Source: Pontimicrobium aquaticum (GTDB lineage Bacteria > Bacteroidota > Bacteroidia > Flavobacteriales > Flavobacteriaceae). Taken from it: a stretch of 64,000 nucleotides of DNA. The notes beneath the pieces are model-generated. The model saw nothing but the letters and a program-made list of their open reading frames with translations. It made no database searches and was not told the DNA's origin. Location of the stretch: NCBI RefSeq assembly GCF_005047595.1, contig NZ_SUPL01000005.1:124001-188000 (forward strand), in the 5' to 3' direction. The translations under genes and the position numbers were made by a program. Positions 25,233-33,979 of the stretch are shown piece after piece. Numbering within the stretch: the stretch's first letter is position 1; every line of letters starts with the position of its first letter.

Positions 25233-26222
25233 ATGTATCCACTAAGAAGAAACCGTAGATTAAGAACCAATGAAGCCATTCGTTCTTTGGTTCGTGAAAC
25301 CATCATCACACCAAACAATTTTTTAGTACCATTATTTGTAGTTGAAGGCAAAGGCATAAAAGAAGAAATTCCATCAATGCCAAATTACTATCGTTATAGT
25401 CTAGATTTACTAGAAAAAGAAGTTAAAGCGCTTTGGAATCTAGGATTAAAATCGGTGCTATTATTTGTAAAAGTACCTGATAGTTTAAAAGACAATAAAG
25501 GCACTGAAGCGTTAAACCCTAGCGGACTAATGCAACGCGCTATAAAAACTGTTAAGAATACCTGTCCAGACATGTTGGTAATGACGGATGTTGCACTAGA
25601 TCCTTATTCATCTTACGGTCATGACGGTATTGTTGAAAATGGCGTGATTTTAAATGATGAAACCGCTGATATATTAGGAGAGATGAGTGTGTCTCATGCG
25701 CAAGCTGGTGCAAACTTTGTAGCACCTAGCGATATGATGGATGGACGTATTTTAACCATTCGTGAAGCTTTAGAAGATGAAGGTTTTATCGATACTGGTA
25801 TTATGAGTTACTCTGCTAAATACGCTTCAGCTTTTTATGGGCCCTTTCGAGACGCCTTAGATTCTGCTCCTGTTGATATGGTTAATGTTCCTAAAAATAA
25901 AAAATCTTATCAAATGGATTATGCAAATCGTTTTGAAGCGATTCGAGAAACCGAAATGGACATTAACGAAGGTGCAGACATTGTTATGGTAAAACCAGGT
26001 ATTGCTTATTTAGATATTGTCCGTGAGATTAAAAACGAAGTAGAAGTTCCTGTGGCTGTATATCAAGTGTCTGGTGAATATGCTATGATTAAAGCTGCTG
26101 CAGAAAAAGGTTGGCTGGATCATGACGCTGTTATGTTAGAACAAATTACTGCGATTAAAAGAGCTGGAGCTGATATTATAGCTAGTTACTTTGCCAAAGA
26201 TGTGATAAAATTAATTTCTTAA
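25233..26222 (+). CDS. hemB: Delta-aminolevulinic acid dehydratase (porphobilinogen synthase)
   Basis: This 329-residue enzyme condenses two 5-aminolevulinate molecules to porphobilinogen. The Schiff-base lysines lie in KNKKSYQMDYANR (about 196-202) and in DIVMVKPGIAYLDI (about 252). The metal region reads DVALDPYSSYGHDG (about 118-131): the three cysteines of zinc-dependent enzymes are replaced by Ala, Asp and Asp, so this is the magnesium-type (non-zinc) enzyme. The start codon follows the dispersed repeat by 14 bases. It is the last hem gene of the plus-strand series. Confidence 0.97.
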   Translation: MYPLRRNRRLRTNEAIRSLVRETIITPNNFLVPLFVVEGKGIKEEIPSMPNYYRYSLDLLEKEVKALWNLGLKSVLLFVKVPDSLKDNKGTEALNPSGLMQRAIKTVKNTCPDMLVMTDVALDPYSSYGHDGIVENGVILNDETADILGEMSVSHAQAGANFVAPSDMMDGRILTIREALEDEGFIDTGIMSYSAKYASAFYGPFRDALDSAPVDMVNVPKNKKSYQMDYANRFEAIRETEMDINEGADIVMVKPGIAYLDIVREIKNEVEVPVAVYQVSGEYAMIKAAAEKGWLDHDAVMLEQITAIKRAGADIIASYFAKDVIKLIS

Positions 26223-26223
26223 C

Positions 26224-26249
26224 TTTCAAGAGGATTTATATTCTTGAAA
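26224..26249 (+). promoter_or_regulatory. Hairpin directly abutting the serine hydrolase start codon
   Basis: TTTCAAGA, a ten-base loop, TCTTGAAA: an eight-pair hairpin that starts one base after the hemB stop and ends directly against the downstream ATG. It could reduce translation of the serine hydrolase or serve as a mild terminator or processing site after hemB. Confidence 0.45.
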
Positions 26250-27557
26250 ATGTATAAGAAAACACTATTTCTTTTTATTTCGCTGATAGCTGTAAATGTT
26301 ATTTCAGCACAATTAGTGTACAACACTCCAGAATCTGTTGGGTTAAATGCGATTTATATTGAAACCAATGTAGATTCTATCATGAATGATGCCATCACCC
26401 AAAAAGCATTTCCTGGAGCTCAATTGTTGGTGGCAAAACAAGGTAAAATCATTTTTCATAAAACCTATGGCTTTCATACCTATGATAGTATTCAAAAAGT
26501 AGCCAAGGACGATGTGTATGACCTAGCTTCAGTTACTAAAATTACGGGGCCTTTACCAGCACTAATGAAACTCTTTGAAGAAGGTAAACTTAACCTAGAT
26601 GTTCCCTTTAGCTCCTATTGGTCTTCTTGGAAAAAACGTAAGGACAAAAAAGACATAACGCTTCGTGAACTTTTGTCGCATCAGGCGGGAATGAATCCTT
26701 ACATTGTGTTTTTAAGTGATGTTTTAAGGAATGGCAACCTTAAAAAGCGTTTTATTAAAGAGGAAAATCGGAAGCGTTTTTCAAATAAAGTCTATAATAA
26801 CCTACATGTGAAAAACAGATTCAAAAGAAAGGTCTTCAGGAAAATAAAACGCTCTAAAGTACGCGACGATAAAACGTATGTATATTCTGGACTAGCTTCG
26901 TTAATTTACCCAACACTGATAGAAAATATTACAGGGGAAAATTATGAAAACTACCTCAACAACAACTTTTATAAGCCTTTAGGCTGTGAAGTTCTTGGTT
27001 ATAATCCAATGACCAAACATTTTAATAATGCTATAGTTCCAACTGAACAGGATTCCCTTTTTAGAAATGATTTTGTAAAAGGTTATGTGCATGATGAGAA
27101 TGCTGCGCTCTTGGGAGGGGTTTCTGGTAATGCAGGACTGTTTGCCACAGCCTTAGACATGGCTAAATATATGCAAATGCTAGTGCAAAAAGGCACATAT
27201 AATGGGAAACAGTATTTTAAGCCTTCAACGGTTGAGGAGTTTACAAGTATTCAGTATCCTGAAAACGATAATCGAAGAGGGTTAGGTTTCGATAAGCCAC
27301 TTATTAGGAACGATACCTTAAACATAAAAGAAGCCTATCCCGCTCCTCAAGTAAGCGCAACAAGTTTTGGGCATTCAGGGTTTACAGGCACCTTTGTTTG
27401 GGCAGATCCAGAAAATGAGTTAGTGTTCATCTTTTTGTCCAATCGTGTGTATCCAAGTAGAACTCACCGAAACATTTATAACTTAAATGTTCGTCCTAAA
27501 TTACAGCAAGTATTTTATACAAGTCCAAATTCCGAAGAAAAAATCATAAATAATTAG
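26250..27557 (+). CDS. Serine hydrolase, beta-lactamase/penicillin-binding (class C-like) family
   Basis: This exported protein of about 435 residues belongs to the beta-lactamase-related family (PF00144 type). It has a signal peptide (MYKKTLFLFISLIAVNVISA), the nucleophile motif SXXK as SVTK in YDLASVTKITGPLP (about residue 93), a second motif YSG in KTYVYSGLASLIYP rather than the usual YXN, and a C-terminal HXG triad equivalent in GHSGFTGTFVW. A strongly basic insertion (LKKRFIKEENRKRF... RKVFRKIKRSK) at about 170-208 precedes the tyrosine. An upstream TTG could add two residues, but ATG is preferred. In some relatives this domain is fused to NagZ; here it stands alone. Substrate unknown, cell-wall peptide likely. 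Confidence 0.87.
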   Translation: MYKKTLFLFISLIAVNVISAQLVYNTPESVGLNAIYIETNVDSIMNDAITQKAFPGAQLLVAKQGKIIFHKTYGFHTYDSIQKVAKDDVYDLASVTKITGPLPALMKLFEEGKLNLDVPFSSYWSSWKKRKDKKDITLRELLSHQAGMNPYIVFLSDVLRNGNLKKRFIKEENRKRFSNKVYNNLHVKNRFKRKVFRKIKRSKVRDDKTYVYSGLASLIYPTLIENITGENYENYLNNNFYKPLGCEVLGYNPMTKHFNNAIVPTEQDSLFRNDFVKGYVHDENAALLGGVSGNAGLFATALDMAKYMQMLVQKGTYNGKQYFKPSTVEEFTSIQYPENDNRRGLGFDKPLIRNDTLNIKEAYPAPQVSATSFGHSGFTGTFVWADPENELVFIFLSNRVYPSRTHRNIYNLNVRPKLQQVFYTSPNSEEKIINN

Positions 27558-27583
27558 TACTTTTAAACCCTTAAAGGCACACT

Positions 27584-28702
27584 ATGAGTTTACTTATTTT
27601 TTACGCAATAATCTCAATTTTCTTTTCCTTTTTGTGCTCTATTTTAGAAGCGGTCCTGTTAAGTATCACCCCAACATTTATCAATATAAAAAAACAAGAA
27701 AACAAACCGTATGCCGAAAATCTAGAAGCCCTAAAAAAGGATGTTGACAAACCACTTATCGCAATTTTAACACTTAACACGATTGCGCATACCGTTGGTG
27801 CTATTTTAGTTGGTGTACAAGCCAAAGTGGCTTATGCAGAATTGTATGGCAATACTACTAGAAAACTATTTGGCATCTCTTTTACTGAAGATATAATGGT
27901 TGGTATTGTTTCAACCATCATGACTGTTTTAATTTTAGTAGCCTCTGAGATTATCCCAAAAACCATTGGAGCTACCTATTGGCAACAGTTAGCTCGTTTT
28001 ACAACAAGTGCTTTAAATATTTTAATTTTTCCGTTAAAATGGACTGGCGTTTTATGGCTATTGCAGCTTACAACAAAACTCATAGGTGGAAAAGGGCATC
28101 ATGGAAGCGTATTGAGTCGCGAAGATTTTCATGCTATGACAGATATGGCTCATGAAGAAGGTGTTTTTAAGGAATCGGAAAGTAAAGTCATTAAAAACCT
28201 ATTGAATTTTAAAGACATACATGCAAAAGATGTAATGACACCAAGAACGGTTATGAAAACCGAAACCGAAACCATGACTATTGAGGAATTTTTTAACGAG
28301 AATCATAACATACGTTTTTCAAGAATTCCTATATATACTGATACTCCTGATAATATTACTGGATTGGTTTTAAAAGACGATGTGTTTAAAGAAATGGCTT
28401 TTGGGAATGGTAATAAAAAACTATCTGATGTTAAACGAAACATCATTATTGTTAACCGAAGTATGGCAATTCCAAAGCTATTTGAAGAATTGGTTGAGAG
28501 TAAAAACCATATGGCCTTAGTGGTTGACGAATATGGCTCAGTAAGTGGTTTAGTCACTATGGAAGATGTTATTGAAACACTTCTAGGGCTTGAAATTATG
28601 GACGAAAGCGATAATGTGGCCGATTTACAATTATTAGCCAGAAAAAGCTGGGAAGCTAGAGCAAAACGCTTAGGTTTAATTGATGAAAAGCCTAAAGAAT
28701 AA
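27584..28702 (+). CDS. CNNM/CBS domain protein (CorB/CorC-like, hemolysin-type)
   Basis: This 372-residue membrane protein has an N-terminal CNNM (DUF21) domain with about four hydrophobic helices (about 1-170) and a pair of CBS domains (about 200-330: VMTPRTVMKTETETMTIEEF, NHMALVVDEYGSVSGLVTMEDVIETLLG). Proteins of this architecture handle Mg2+ (or Co2+) export or cobalt/magnesium resistance. The short C-terminus (KSWEARAKRLGL) lacks the CorC_HlyC domain, so it resembles truncated CorB-like members. It lies 26 bases after the serine hydrolase, and the alkyltransferase follows immediately. Confidence 0.88.
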   Translation: MSLLIFYAIISIFFSFLCSILEAVLLSITPTFINIKKQENKPYAENLEALKKDVDKPLIAILTLNTIAHTVGAILVGVQAKVAYAELYGNTTRKLFGISFTEDIMVGIVSTIMTVLILVASEIIPKTIGATYWQQLARFTTSALNILIFPLKWTGVLWLLQLTTKLIGGKGHHGSVLSREDFHAMTDMAHEEGVFKESESKVIKNLLNFKDIHAKDVMTPRTVMKTETETMTIEEFFNENHNIRFSRIPIYTDTPDNITGLVLKDDVFKEMAFGNGNKKLSDVKRNIIIVNRSMAIPKLFEELVESKNHMALVVDEYGSVSGLVTMEDVIETLLGLEIMDESDNVADLQLLARKSWEARAKRLGLIDEKPKE

Positions 28703-28703
28703 C

Positions 28704-29177
28704 ATGGAGTTTTGCGTAATAAAAACAACCTTAGGCTTTGCTAAATTAGAAGGCGATGAAGAAGGTCTCTCATCACTCACTGTTTTAAACAATGAAACGA
28801 CAATATCAGACATTGTTCCAGAAGTTTTAGACGATGCTGTTCGTCAATTAGAAGAATATTTTAAAGGTGAACGTACACAATTTAGCTTAATCTTAAACCC
28901 TCAAGGCACCGATTTTCAAAAACGTGTCTGGAAGGCATTGCTTGATATTCCTTACGGAAAAACCACCTCATATTTACAATTATCTAAAGATTTAGGCGAT
29001 GTTAAAGCTATTAGAGCGGTTGCTAGTGCCAATGGTAAAAATCCGCTTTGGATTATTGTACCTTGTCATCGTGTAATAGGTAGCGATGGCAGCTTAACTG
29101 GTTATGCTGGAGGTTTACACCGAAAACAATGGTTGTTGGAACATGAAAGCCCTTACAAACAACAATCTTTATTTTAA
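28704..29177 (+). CDS. ogt: Methylated-DNA-[protein]-cysteine S-methyltransferase
   Basis: This suicidal repair protein of about 157 residues transfers alkyl groups from O6-alkylguanine in DNA to its own cysteine. The active site PCHRVIG (about residues 129-135, Cys about 130) and the DNA-binding FQKRVWKALLDIPYGKTTSYLQLS are intact. An earlier in-frame ATG (28680) would overlap the CNNM gene; MEFCVIKTTLGFAKLE is the better start and follows that gene's stop by one base. There is no Ada-type N-terminal domain. Short spacing suggests cotranscription with the CNNM gene and the exonuclease. Confidence 0.93.
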   Translation: MEFCVIKTTLGFAKLEGDEEGLSSLTVLNNETTISDIVPEVLDDAVRQLEEYFKGERTQFSLILNPQGTDFQKRVWKALLDIPYGKTTSYLQLSKDLGDVKAIRAVASANGKNPLWIIVPCHRVIGSDGSLTGYAGGLHRKQWLLEHESPYKQQSLF

Positions 29178-29210
29178 TTCTTATCTTTAGTCTAATCAAA
29201 TACTTACAAT

Positions 29211-29924
29211 ATGATTAGCAAACTTAATTTAGAGAATATTTTGTTTCTGGATATAGAAACGGTTCCTGAAACTCAGCATTTTTCAGATTTAGACGATACC
29301 AAACAAGCCCTTTGGGAACTTAAATCGCAATACCAACGAAAAGATGATTATACAGCTGAAGAGTTTTACGAACGTGCAGGTATTTGGGCAGAATTTGGTA
29401 AAATTGTTTGCATTTCGGTTGGTTATTTTTCTAACCAAAGTGACATCAGGAACTTTAGGGTGACATCGTTTTATGGCGATGAAATTAAAATTCTGAAAGA
29501 TTTTAAAAACCTATTAATATCACATTTTAGTCAGTCCAAACATTTATTATGCGCGCACAATGGTAAGGAATTCGACTTCCCTTATATTGCAAGACGTATG
29601 ATTATTCATAATATAACCTTGCCTTATAAATTAAATCTCTTTGGTAAAAAACCTTGGGAAGTGCCACATTTAGACACTTTAGAATTATGGAAATTTGGCG
29701 ATTATAAAAATTATACCTCATTAAAACTATTGACTAATGTACTAGGCATTCCATCACCTAAAGATGACATCGATGGCAGTGAAGTTTACAGGGTGTATTA
29801 CGAAGAAAAGCAAATAGACAGAATCATAACCTACTGCGAAAAAGATACGATTGCGGTAGCACAAATACTTTTAAGATTACGTGGTGATGAATTACTAACC
29901 GACGATGAAATAATTCATATTTAA
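29211..29924 (+). CDS. Predicted 3'-5' exonuclease (PolB-like, ribonuclease H fold)
   Basis: This 237-residue protein has the RNase H-like 3'-5' exonuclease layout: ExoI FLDIETVPET (about 12-21), ExoII CAHNGKEFDFPYIARRM (about 110-126) and ExoIII YCEKDTIAVAQILLRLR (about 206-222). The acidic residues D14, E16, D121 and D210 (approximate) make up the catalytic set. It matches the DNA_pol_B_exo2 type of stand-alone proofreading-like exonuclease. It follows the alkyltransferase gene, so a DNA-repair pair is plausible. The substrate is not known. Confidence 0.87.
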   Translation: MISKLNLENILFLDIETVPETQHFSDLDDTKQALWELKSQYQRKDDYTAEEFYERAGIWAEFGKIVCISVGYFSNQSDIRNFRVTSFYGDEIKILKDFKNLLISHFSQSKHLLCAHNGKEFDFPYIARRMIIHNITLPYKLNLFGKKPWEVPHLDTLELWKFGDYKNYTSLKLLTNVLGIPSPKDDIDGSEVYRVYYEEKQIDRIITYCEKDTIAVAQILLRLRGDELLTDDEIIHI

Positions 29925-29985
29925 AATTTCTTCACCTATTTAGCTGTTTTCTCTTGCTTAACTAATAAATTTTATACTTTTAGAC

Positions 29986-31677
29986 ATGGTTAAAAAACAA
30001 TTGCTATCTGTTAAAAATCTTGAAATTTCGTTTACCAATAATTCGGTAACCAACAAAGTCATTAAAGGCATTTCGTATAACTTATTTCCAAATGAAATAT
30101 TAGGAATTGTTGGTGAGTCTGGAAGTGGAAAATCGGTTTCTACTTTAGCAGTTGCAGGATTACTTCCTAAACAAAATTGCACCATAGATAAAGGCGAAAT
30201 ACTATTTGAGGATATAGACCTAACTGCTCTTAACAACAAAAGTTTTGAAACACTTCGTGGCAACGATATTGCCATGATTTTTCAAGAGCCTATGAGTTCT
30301 TTAAACCCTTCCATGACCTGTGGGAAACAAGTTATCGAGGTATTATTAAAGCACACTAAACTCACAAAAGGAGAAGCAAAAAATGAAGTATTGGAGCTCT
30401 TTACAAATGTAAAACTTTCTAATCCTAATATTGTTTTTAATAAGTATCCTCACGAAATTTCTGGAGGCCAAAAACAACGTGTCATGATTGCATTAGCTAT
30501 TGCATGCAAACCCAAATTATTGATTGCGGATGAGCCAACAACATCTTTAGATGTAACCGTTCAAAAAGAAATTATCTTATTGCTTAAAGATCTTCAAAAG
30601 ACATTTGAAATGAGCATTATATTTATTTCTCACGATTTGTCTTTAGTCTCAGAAATAGCAAATCGAGTGTTGGTTATGTATCAAGGTGAGGTTGTTGAAC
30701 AAGGGTCTTCTAAAGAAGTTTTCAAAAACCCTCAACACATTTACACAAAAGCTTTAATTAACTCCAAACCATCACTAAATGTTAGGTTAAAACAACTTCC
30801 TACTATTGATGATTATATGAATAACAATATCTTAGATGCTCTTGTTTCAGATAACGAACGAAAAGAAAAACATAAAGTGCTTTATTCACAACCACCTTTG
30901 TTAGAAGTTCAAAATGTGAGTAAGGAATATCTTAGTAAGCACGGTTTTTTTGGAAAGTCATCAGTATTCAAAGCTGTTGACAATGTAAGTTTTAAAGTCT
31001 ATGAAGGTGAAACTCTAGGTCTTGTTGGCGAGTCTGGTTGCGGAAAATCAACCTTAGGAAATGCTATTTTACAATTGCATACCGTAAGTTCTGGAAATAT
31101 CTTCTACAAAGGCATTGACATTACAAAGCTTTCAAAAAAAGAATTAAGAATACTAAGAAAAGATATTCAAATTATTTTTCAAGACCCTTATGCCTCTTTA
31201 AATCCAAGAATTTCAGTTGGCAATGCTATTATGGAGCCTATGAAAGTTCACGGATTATATAATTCTACAAAAGAACGAAAAGAAAAGACTATAGCGTTAT
31301 TGGAGCGTGTTGGTTTATCTGCAGACTATTTTAATAGATATCCTCACGAATTTTCAGGTGGCCAACGACAACGCATTGGTATTGCAAGAACCATAGCGTT
31401 ACAGCCAAAGCTAATTGTTTGTGACGAATCGGTTTCAGCATTAGATATTTCGGTACAGGCGCAAGTACTTAACTTACTAAACGAACTAAAAGATAATTTT
31501 GGATTTACTTACATATTTATATCACACGATTTAGCGGTCGTAAAATATATGAGTGACCAATTGCTTGTGATGAATCAAGGTAATATAGAAGAACTAGGAG
31601 AAGCAGATAGTATTTATGCCAATCCTAAAAAAGAATATACTAAAACACTTATAGACGCTATTCCAAAAGGATTATAG
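29986..31677 (+). CDS. Double ABC ATPase for peptide-type importer (DppD-DppF fused)
   Basis: This 563-residue protein contains two complete ABC ATPase modules of the oligopeptide/dipeptide import class. Module one: Walker A GESGSGKS (about 45-52), signature ISGGQKQR (about 162-169), Walker B LLIADEPTT. Module two: Walker A GESGCGKS (about 350-357), signature FSGGQRQR, Walker B LIVCDESVSALD. A linker with LKQLPTIDDYMNNN joins them. The YejF-like single-chain form normally works with YejA/B/E-type permeases, but no permease or binding protein is adjacent, so the partners are elsewhere. A strong terminator follows. Confidence 0.92.
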   Translation: MVKKQLLSVKNLEISFTNNSVTNKVIKGISYNLFPNEILGIVGESGSGKSVSTLAVAGLLPKQNCTIDKGEILFEDIDLTALNNKSFETLRGNDIAMIFQEPMSSLNPSMTCGKQVIEVLLKHTKLTKGEAKNEVLELFTNVKLSNPNIVFNKYPHEISGGQKQRVMIALAIACKPKLLIADEPTTSLDVTVQKEIILLLKDLQKTFEMSIIFISHDLSLVSEIANRVLVMYQGEVVEQGSSKEVFKNPQHIYTKALINSKPSLNVRLKQLPTIDDYMNNNILDALVSDNERKEKHKVLYSQPPLLEVQNVSKEYLSKHGFFGKSSVFKAVDNVSFKVYEGETLGLVGESGCGKSTLGNAILQLHTVSSGNIFYKGIDITKLSKKELRILRKDIQIIFQDPYASLNPRISVGNAIMEPMKVHGLYNSTKERKEKTIALLERVGLSADYFNRYPHEFSGGQRQRIGIARTIALQPKLIVCDESVSALDISVQAQVLNLLNELKDNFGFTYIFISHDLAVVKYMSDQLLVMNQGNIEELGEADSIYANPKKEYTKTLIDAIPKGL

Positions 31678-31698
31678 CATGAACAGCTTTTTTACTAA

Positions 31699-31731
31699 AC
31701 GCAAAAGACTCCTAAGGAGTCTTTTTGTGTT
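31699..31731 (+). terminator. Intrinsic terminator after the ABC ATPase gene
   Basis: GCAAAAGACTCC, loop TAA, GGAGTCTTTTTGT: at least ten stem pairs followed by a T run, 24 bases downstream of the stop. Confidence 0.85.
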
Positions 31732-32014
31732 TTGAATGTTAGCTAAAATATTTTTAAATCTATAAGTAGGTTCAGGTAGATTTGGCACAACATTCATAAG
31801 CTAAATTTATGATAGATTTGGTAATCTATTATATAATATTAGGTTGATTTGGGATTGCTAATATGAAACATTATTTTAAATAAATCAGTTTAAAAACATA
31901 ATTAATCGATGAAATGCATACAATTTTAACATTTTAAAGATATTTTGCACTCAATGCGATTTTATTTATTAGTTCTATACTATTATCTTTGAGAGTATTC
32001 AAATCAGTACATTA
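31732..32014 (+). other. Intergenic region with three imperfect direct repeats, upstream of the acetoacetyl-CoA synthetase gene
   Basis: No ORF of note is present. Three imperfect direct repeats of GGTAGATTTGG type stand at 31775-31785 (GGTAGATTTGG), 31811-31821 (GATAGATTTGG) and 31842-31852 (GGTTGATTTGG), spaced 36 and 31 bases apart, i.e. about three helical turns each. A -7 promoter box follows at 31984. The repeats could be activator sites or may be chance in AT-rich DNA. Confidence 0.4.
31984..31991 (+). promoter_or_regulatory. Probable -7 promoter element for the acetoacetyl-CoA synthetase gene
   Basis: TATCTTTG matches TAnnTTTG and stands 23 bases before the start codon. I see no TTG at the -33 distance. 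Confidence 0.5.
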
Positions 32015-33979
32015 ATGATGAGCAAAAAACTTTGGGAAGGCAGTAAACAGTTTAAAGAACATAGTCATTTACACGATTATAAGCTATGGTTAGCAACAAG
32101 CAAAGGCTTAAAATTTAAAAATTACCAAGAATTATGGCAATGGTCTGTGACTGAAGTTGAAGATTTCTGGGAAAGTATGTGGAATTATTTTAATGTTATA
32201 TCACACAAACCCTATTCAAAAGTATTGTCGTCTCACCAAATGCCAGATTGTAAATGGTTTGAAGGTGCCACAATTAATTATGCTGAACATTTGTTTAGAA
32301 AAGCCAAAGACAACGAAACGGCTATTATTTTTGGAAATGAAGCTGGTATTAATCAAGATATTTCTTGGTTAGAGCTTAAAACTAAAGTAGCTTCTCTTGC
32401 AACATATTTTAAATCTATTGGCGTTACAAAAGGCGATCGTGTAGTGGCATTTTTACCTAATATTCCTGAAGCTACCATTGCATTTTTAGCCGTTAACTCT
32501 ATTGGAGCCATTTGGTCCAGTACCTCTCCAGATTTTGGCTCTGAAAGTGTGGTAGATAGATTTGCACAAATTGAACCCAAAGTACTTATTGCTGTGGATG
32601 GTTATCAATACAACGGTAAGCCTTATGATAAATCTAACATTGTAAACGCAATTGTAGATGCATTGCCTACTCTTAAAAAAGTGTTGGTATTGCCTTATCT
32701 CAATACAAATGCGCTTGATAATTTTCCTAAGCATTACGAAAATATCAACCATATTTTTAACACGGTTTCTGGTGAATTGACTTTCGAGCCAGTTGCCTTT
32801 AATCATCCTATTTGGGTTTTGTATTCCTCAGGAACAACAGGACTACCAAAGGCTATTGTACACTCACATGGAGGCATTCTTTTAGAGCACTTAAAATACA
32901 TGGCGTTTCACAACGATGTTCATGAAGGCGAGCGCTTTTTTTGGTTTTCCACCACTGGATGGATGATGTGGAATTTTGTACAAGCGGCATTTTTAATGGG
33001 AGCCTCAATTGTATTGTACGATGGAAGTCCAACATATCCAAATTTTAATGCTCTTTGGAAATTCTCTGAAGATGTTAAAATAGCCCATTTTGGTACAAGT
33101 GCACCATATCTGGTGGCTTGTATGAAAAAAGGATTGATGCCAAAAGCTGAGTTTGATTTATATTCAATTAGATCCATCAGTTCTACAGGAGCACCTTTAC
33201 CTCCTGAAGCCTTTGATTATGTGTATGCAAATATAAAAGACGATGTTTGGTTGTGTTCTATGGCTGGAGGTACAGATGTGTGCACTGCCTTTGTTGGTGG
33301 TGTGCCTGAATATGCTGTACATTCTGGTGAAATTCAATGCAGAGCTTTAGGTGTGTCGTTATATGCTTATGATGATCATGGAAACCCTGTAGAAGACCAA
33401 TTAGGAGAAATGGTGATTGATAAACCAATGCCTTCAATGCCAATATATTTTTGGAATGACACAGACAATAAACGCTATAAAGCCAGTTATTTTGAGCACT
33501 ATCCAGGGAAATGGCGACACGGCGACTTTATTAGAATAAACTCAAAAACCAATGGCTTAGTTATTTATGGTCGAAGCGATGCAACATTAAACAGACATGG
33601 TATTAGAATTGGTACAAGCGAAATTTACAGAGCAGTCAATAAAATTAAAGCTGTAGAAGATTCACTCATCGTGAATCTTGAATTAGAAGAAGGGAAGCAT
33701 TACATGCCTCTTTTTGTGAAAATGAAAAATAGTGCCAAACTAACAGATGAAGTAAAATCTCAAATTAATAATCAACTAAAAAAAGAATATTCGCCGAGAC
33801 ACGTTCCTGATGAGATTATTCAAGTTGACGATATCCCTTATACCATTAGTGGTAAAAAAATGGAAGCACCCATTAAAAAAATCCTTTTAGGAATGTCTCT
33901 TGAAAAATCTATAAATTTTGACTCAATGAGAAATCCTGAATCGGTTCAGTTTTTTATTGAGTTTGCTACACAGATTTAA
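32015..33979 (+). CDS. Acetoacetyl-CoA synthetase (acetoacetate-CoA ligase)
   Basis: This 654-residue acyl-adenylate-forming ligase activates acetoacetate to acetoacetyl-CoA with ATP. The AMP-binding motif WVLYSSGTTGLPKAIVHSHG (about 267-286) is intact. The N-terminal region (WEGSKQFKEHSHLHDYKLWL) and the FWFSTTGWMMWNFVQAAF block are typical of the AacS group of acetyl-CoA synthetase relatives. The C-terminal catalytic Lys lies in YTISGKKMEAPIKK (about 616-629). Two adjacent ATG codons are possible starts. It is a single gene with its own promoter; its 3' end overlaps that of convergent PBP1A by four bases. Likely role: ketone-body or leucine-derived acetoacetate use. Confidence 0.93.
   Translation: MMSKKLWEGSKQFKEHSHLHDYKLWLATSKGLKFKNYQELWQWSVTEVEDFWESMWNYFNVISHKPYSKVLSSHQMPDCKWFEGATINYAEHLFRKAKDNETAIIFGNEAGINQDISWLELKTKVASLATYFKSIGVTKGDRVVAFLPNIPEATIAFLAVNSIGAIWSSTSPDFGSESVVDRFAQIEPKVLIAVDGYQYNGKPYDKSNIVNAIVDALPTLKKVLVLPYLNTNALDNFPKHYENINHIFNTVSGELTFEPVAFNHPIWVLYSSGTTGLPKAIVHSHGGILLEHLKYMAFHNDVHEGERFFWFSTTGWMMWNFVQAAFLMGASIVLYDGSPTYPNFNALWKFSEDVKIAHFGTSAPYLVACMKKGLMPKAEFDLYSIRSISSTGAPLPPEAFDYVYANIKDDVWLCSMAGGTDVCTAFVGGVPEYAVHSGEIQCRALGVSLYAYDDHGNPVEDQLGEMVIDKPMPSMPIYFWNDTDNKRYKASYFEHYPGKWRHGDFIRINSKTNGLVIYGRSDATLNRHGIRIGTSEIYRAVNKIKAVEDSLIVNLELEEGKHYMPLFVKMKNSAKLTDEVKSQINNQLKKEYSPRHVPDEIIQVDDIPYTISGKKMEAPIKKILLGMSLEKSINFDSMRNPESVQFFIEFATQI

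Noticed and set aside
26760-26870. Basic insertion in the serine hydrolase as a foreign insert or frameshift
   Set aside because: The frame and the surrounding family motifs continue; lid insertions are usual in this family.
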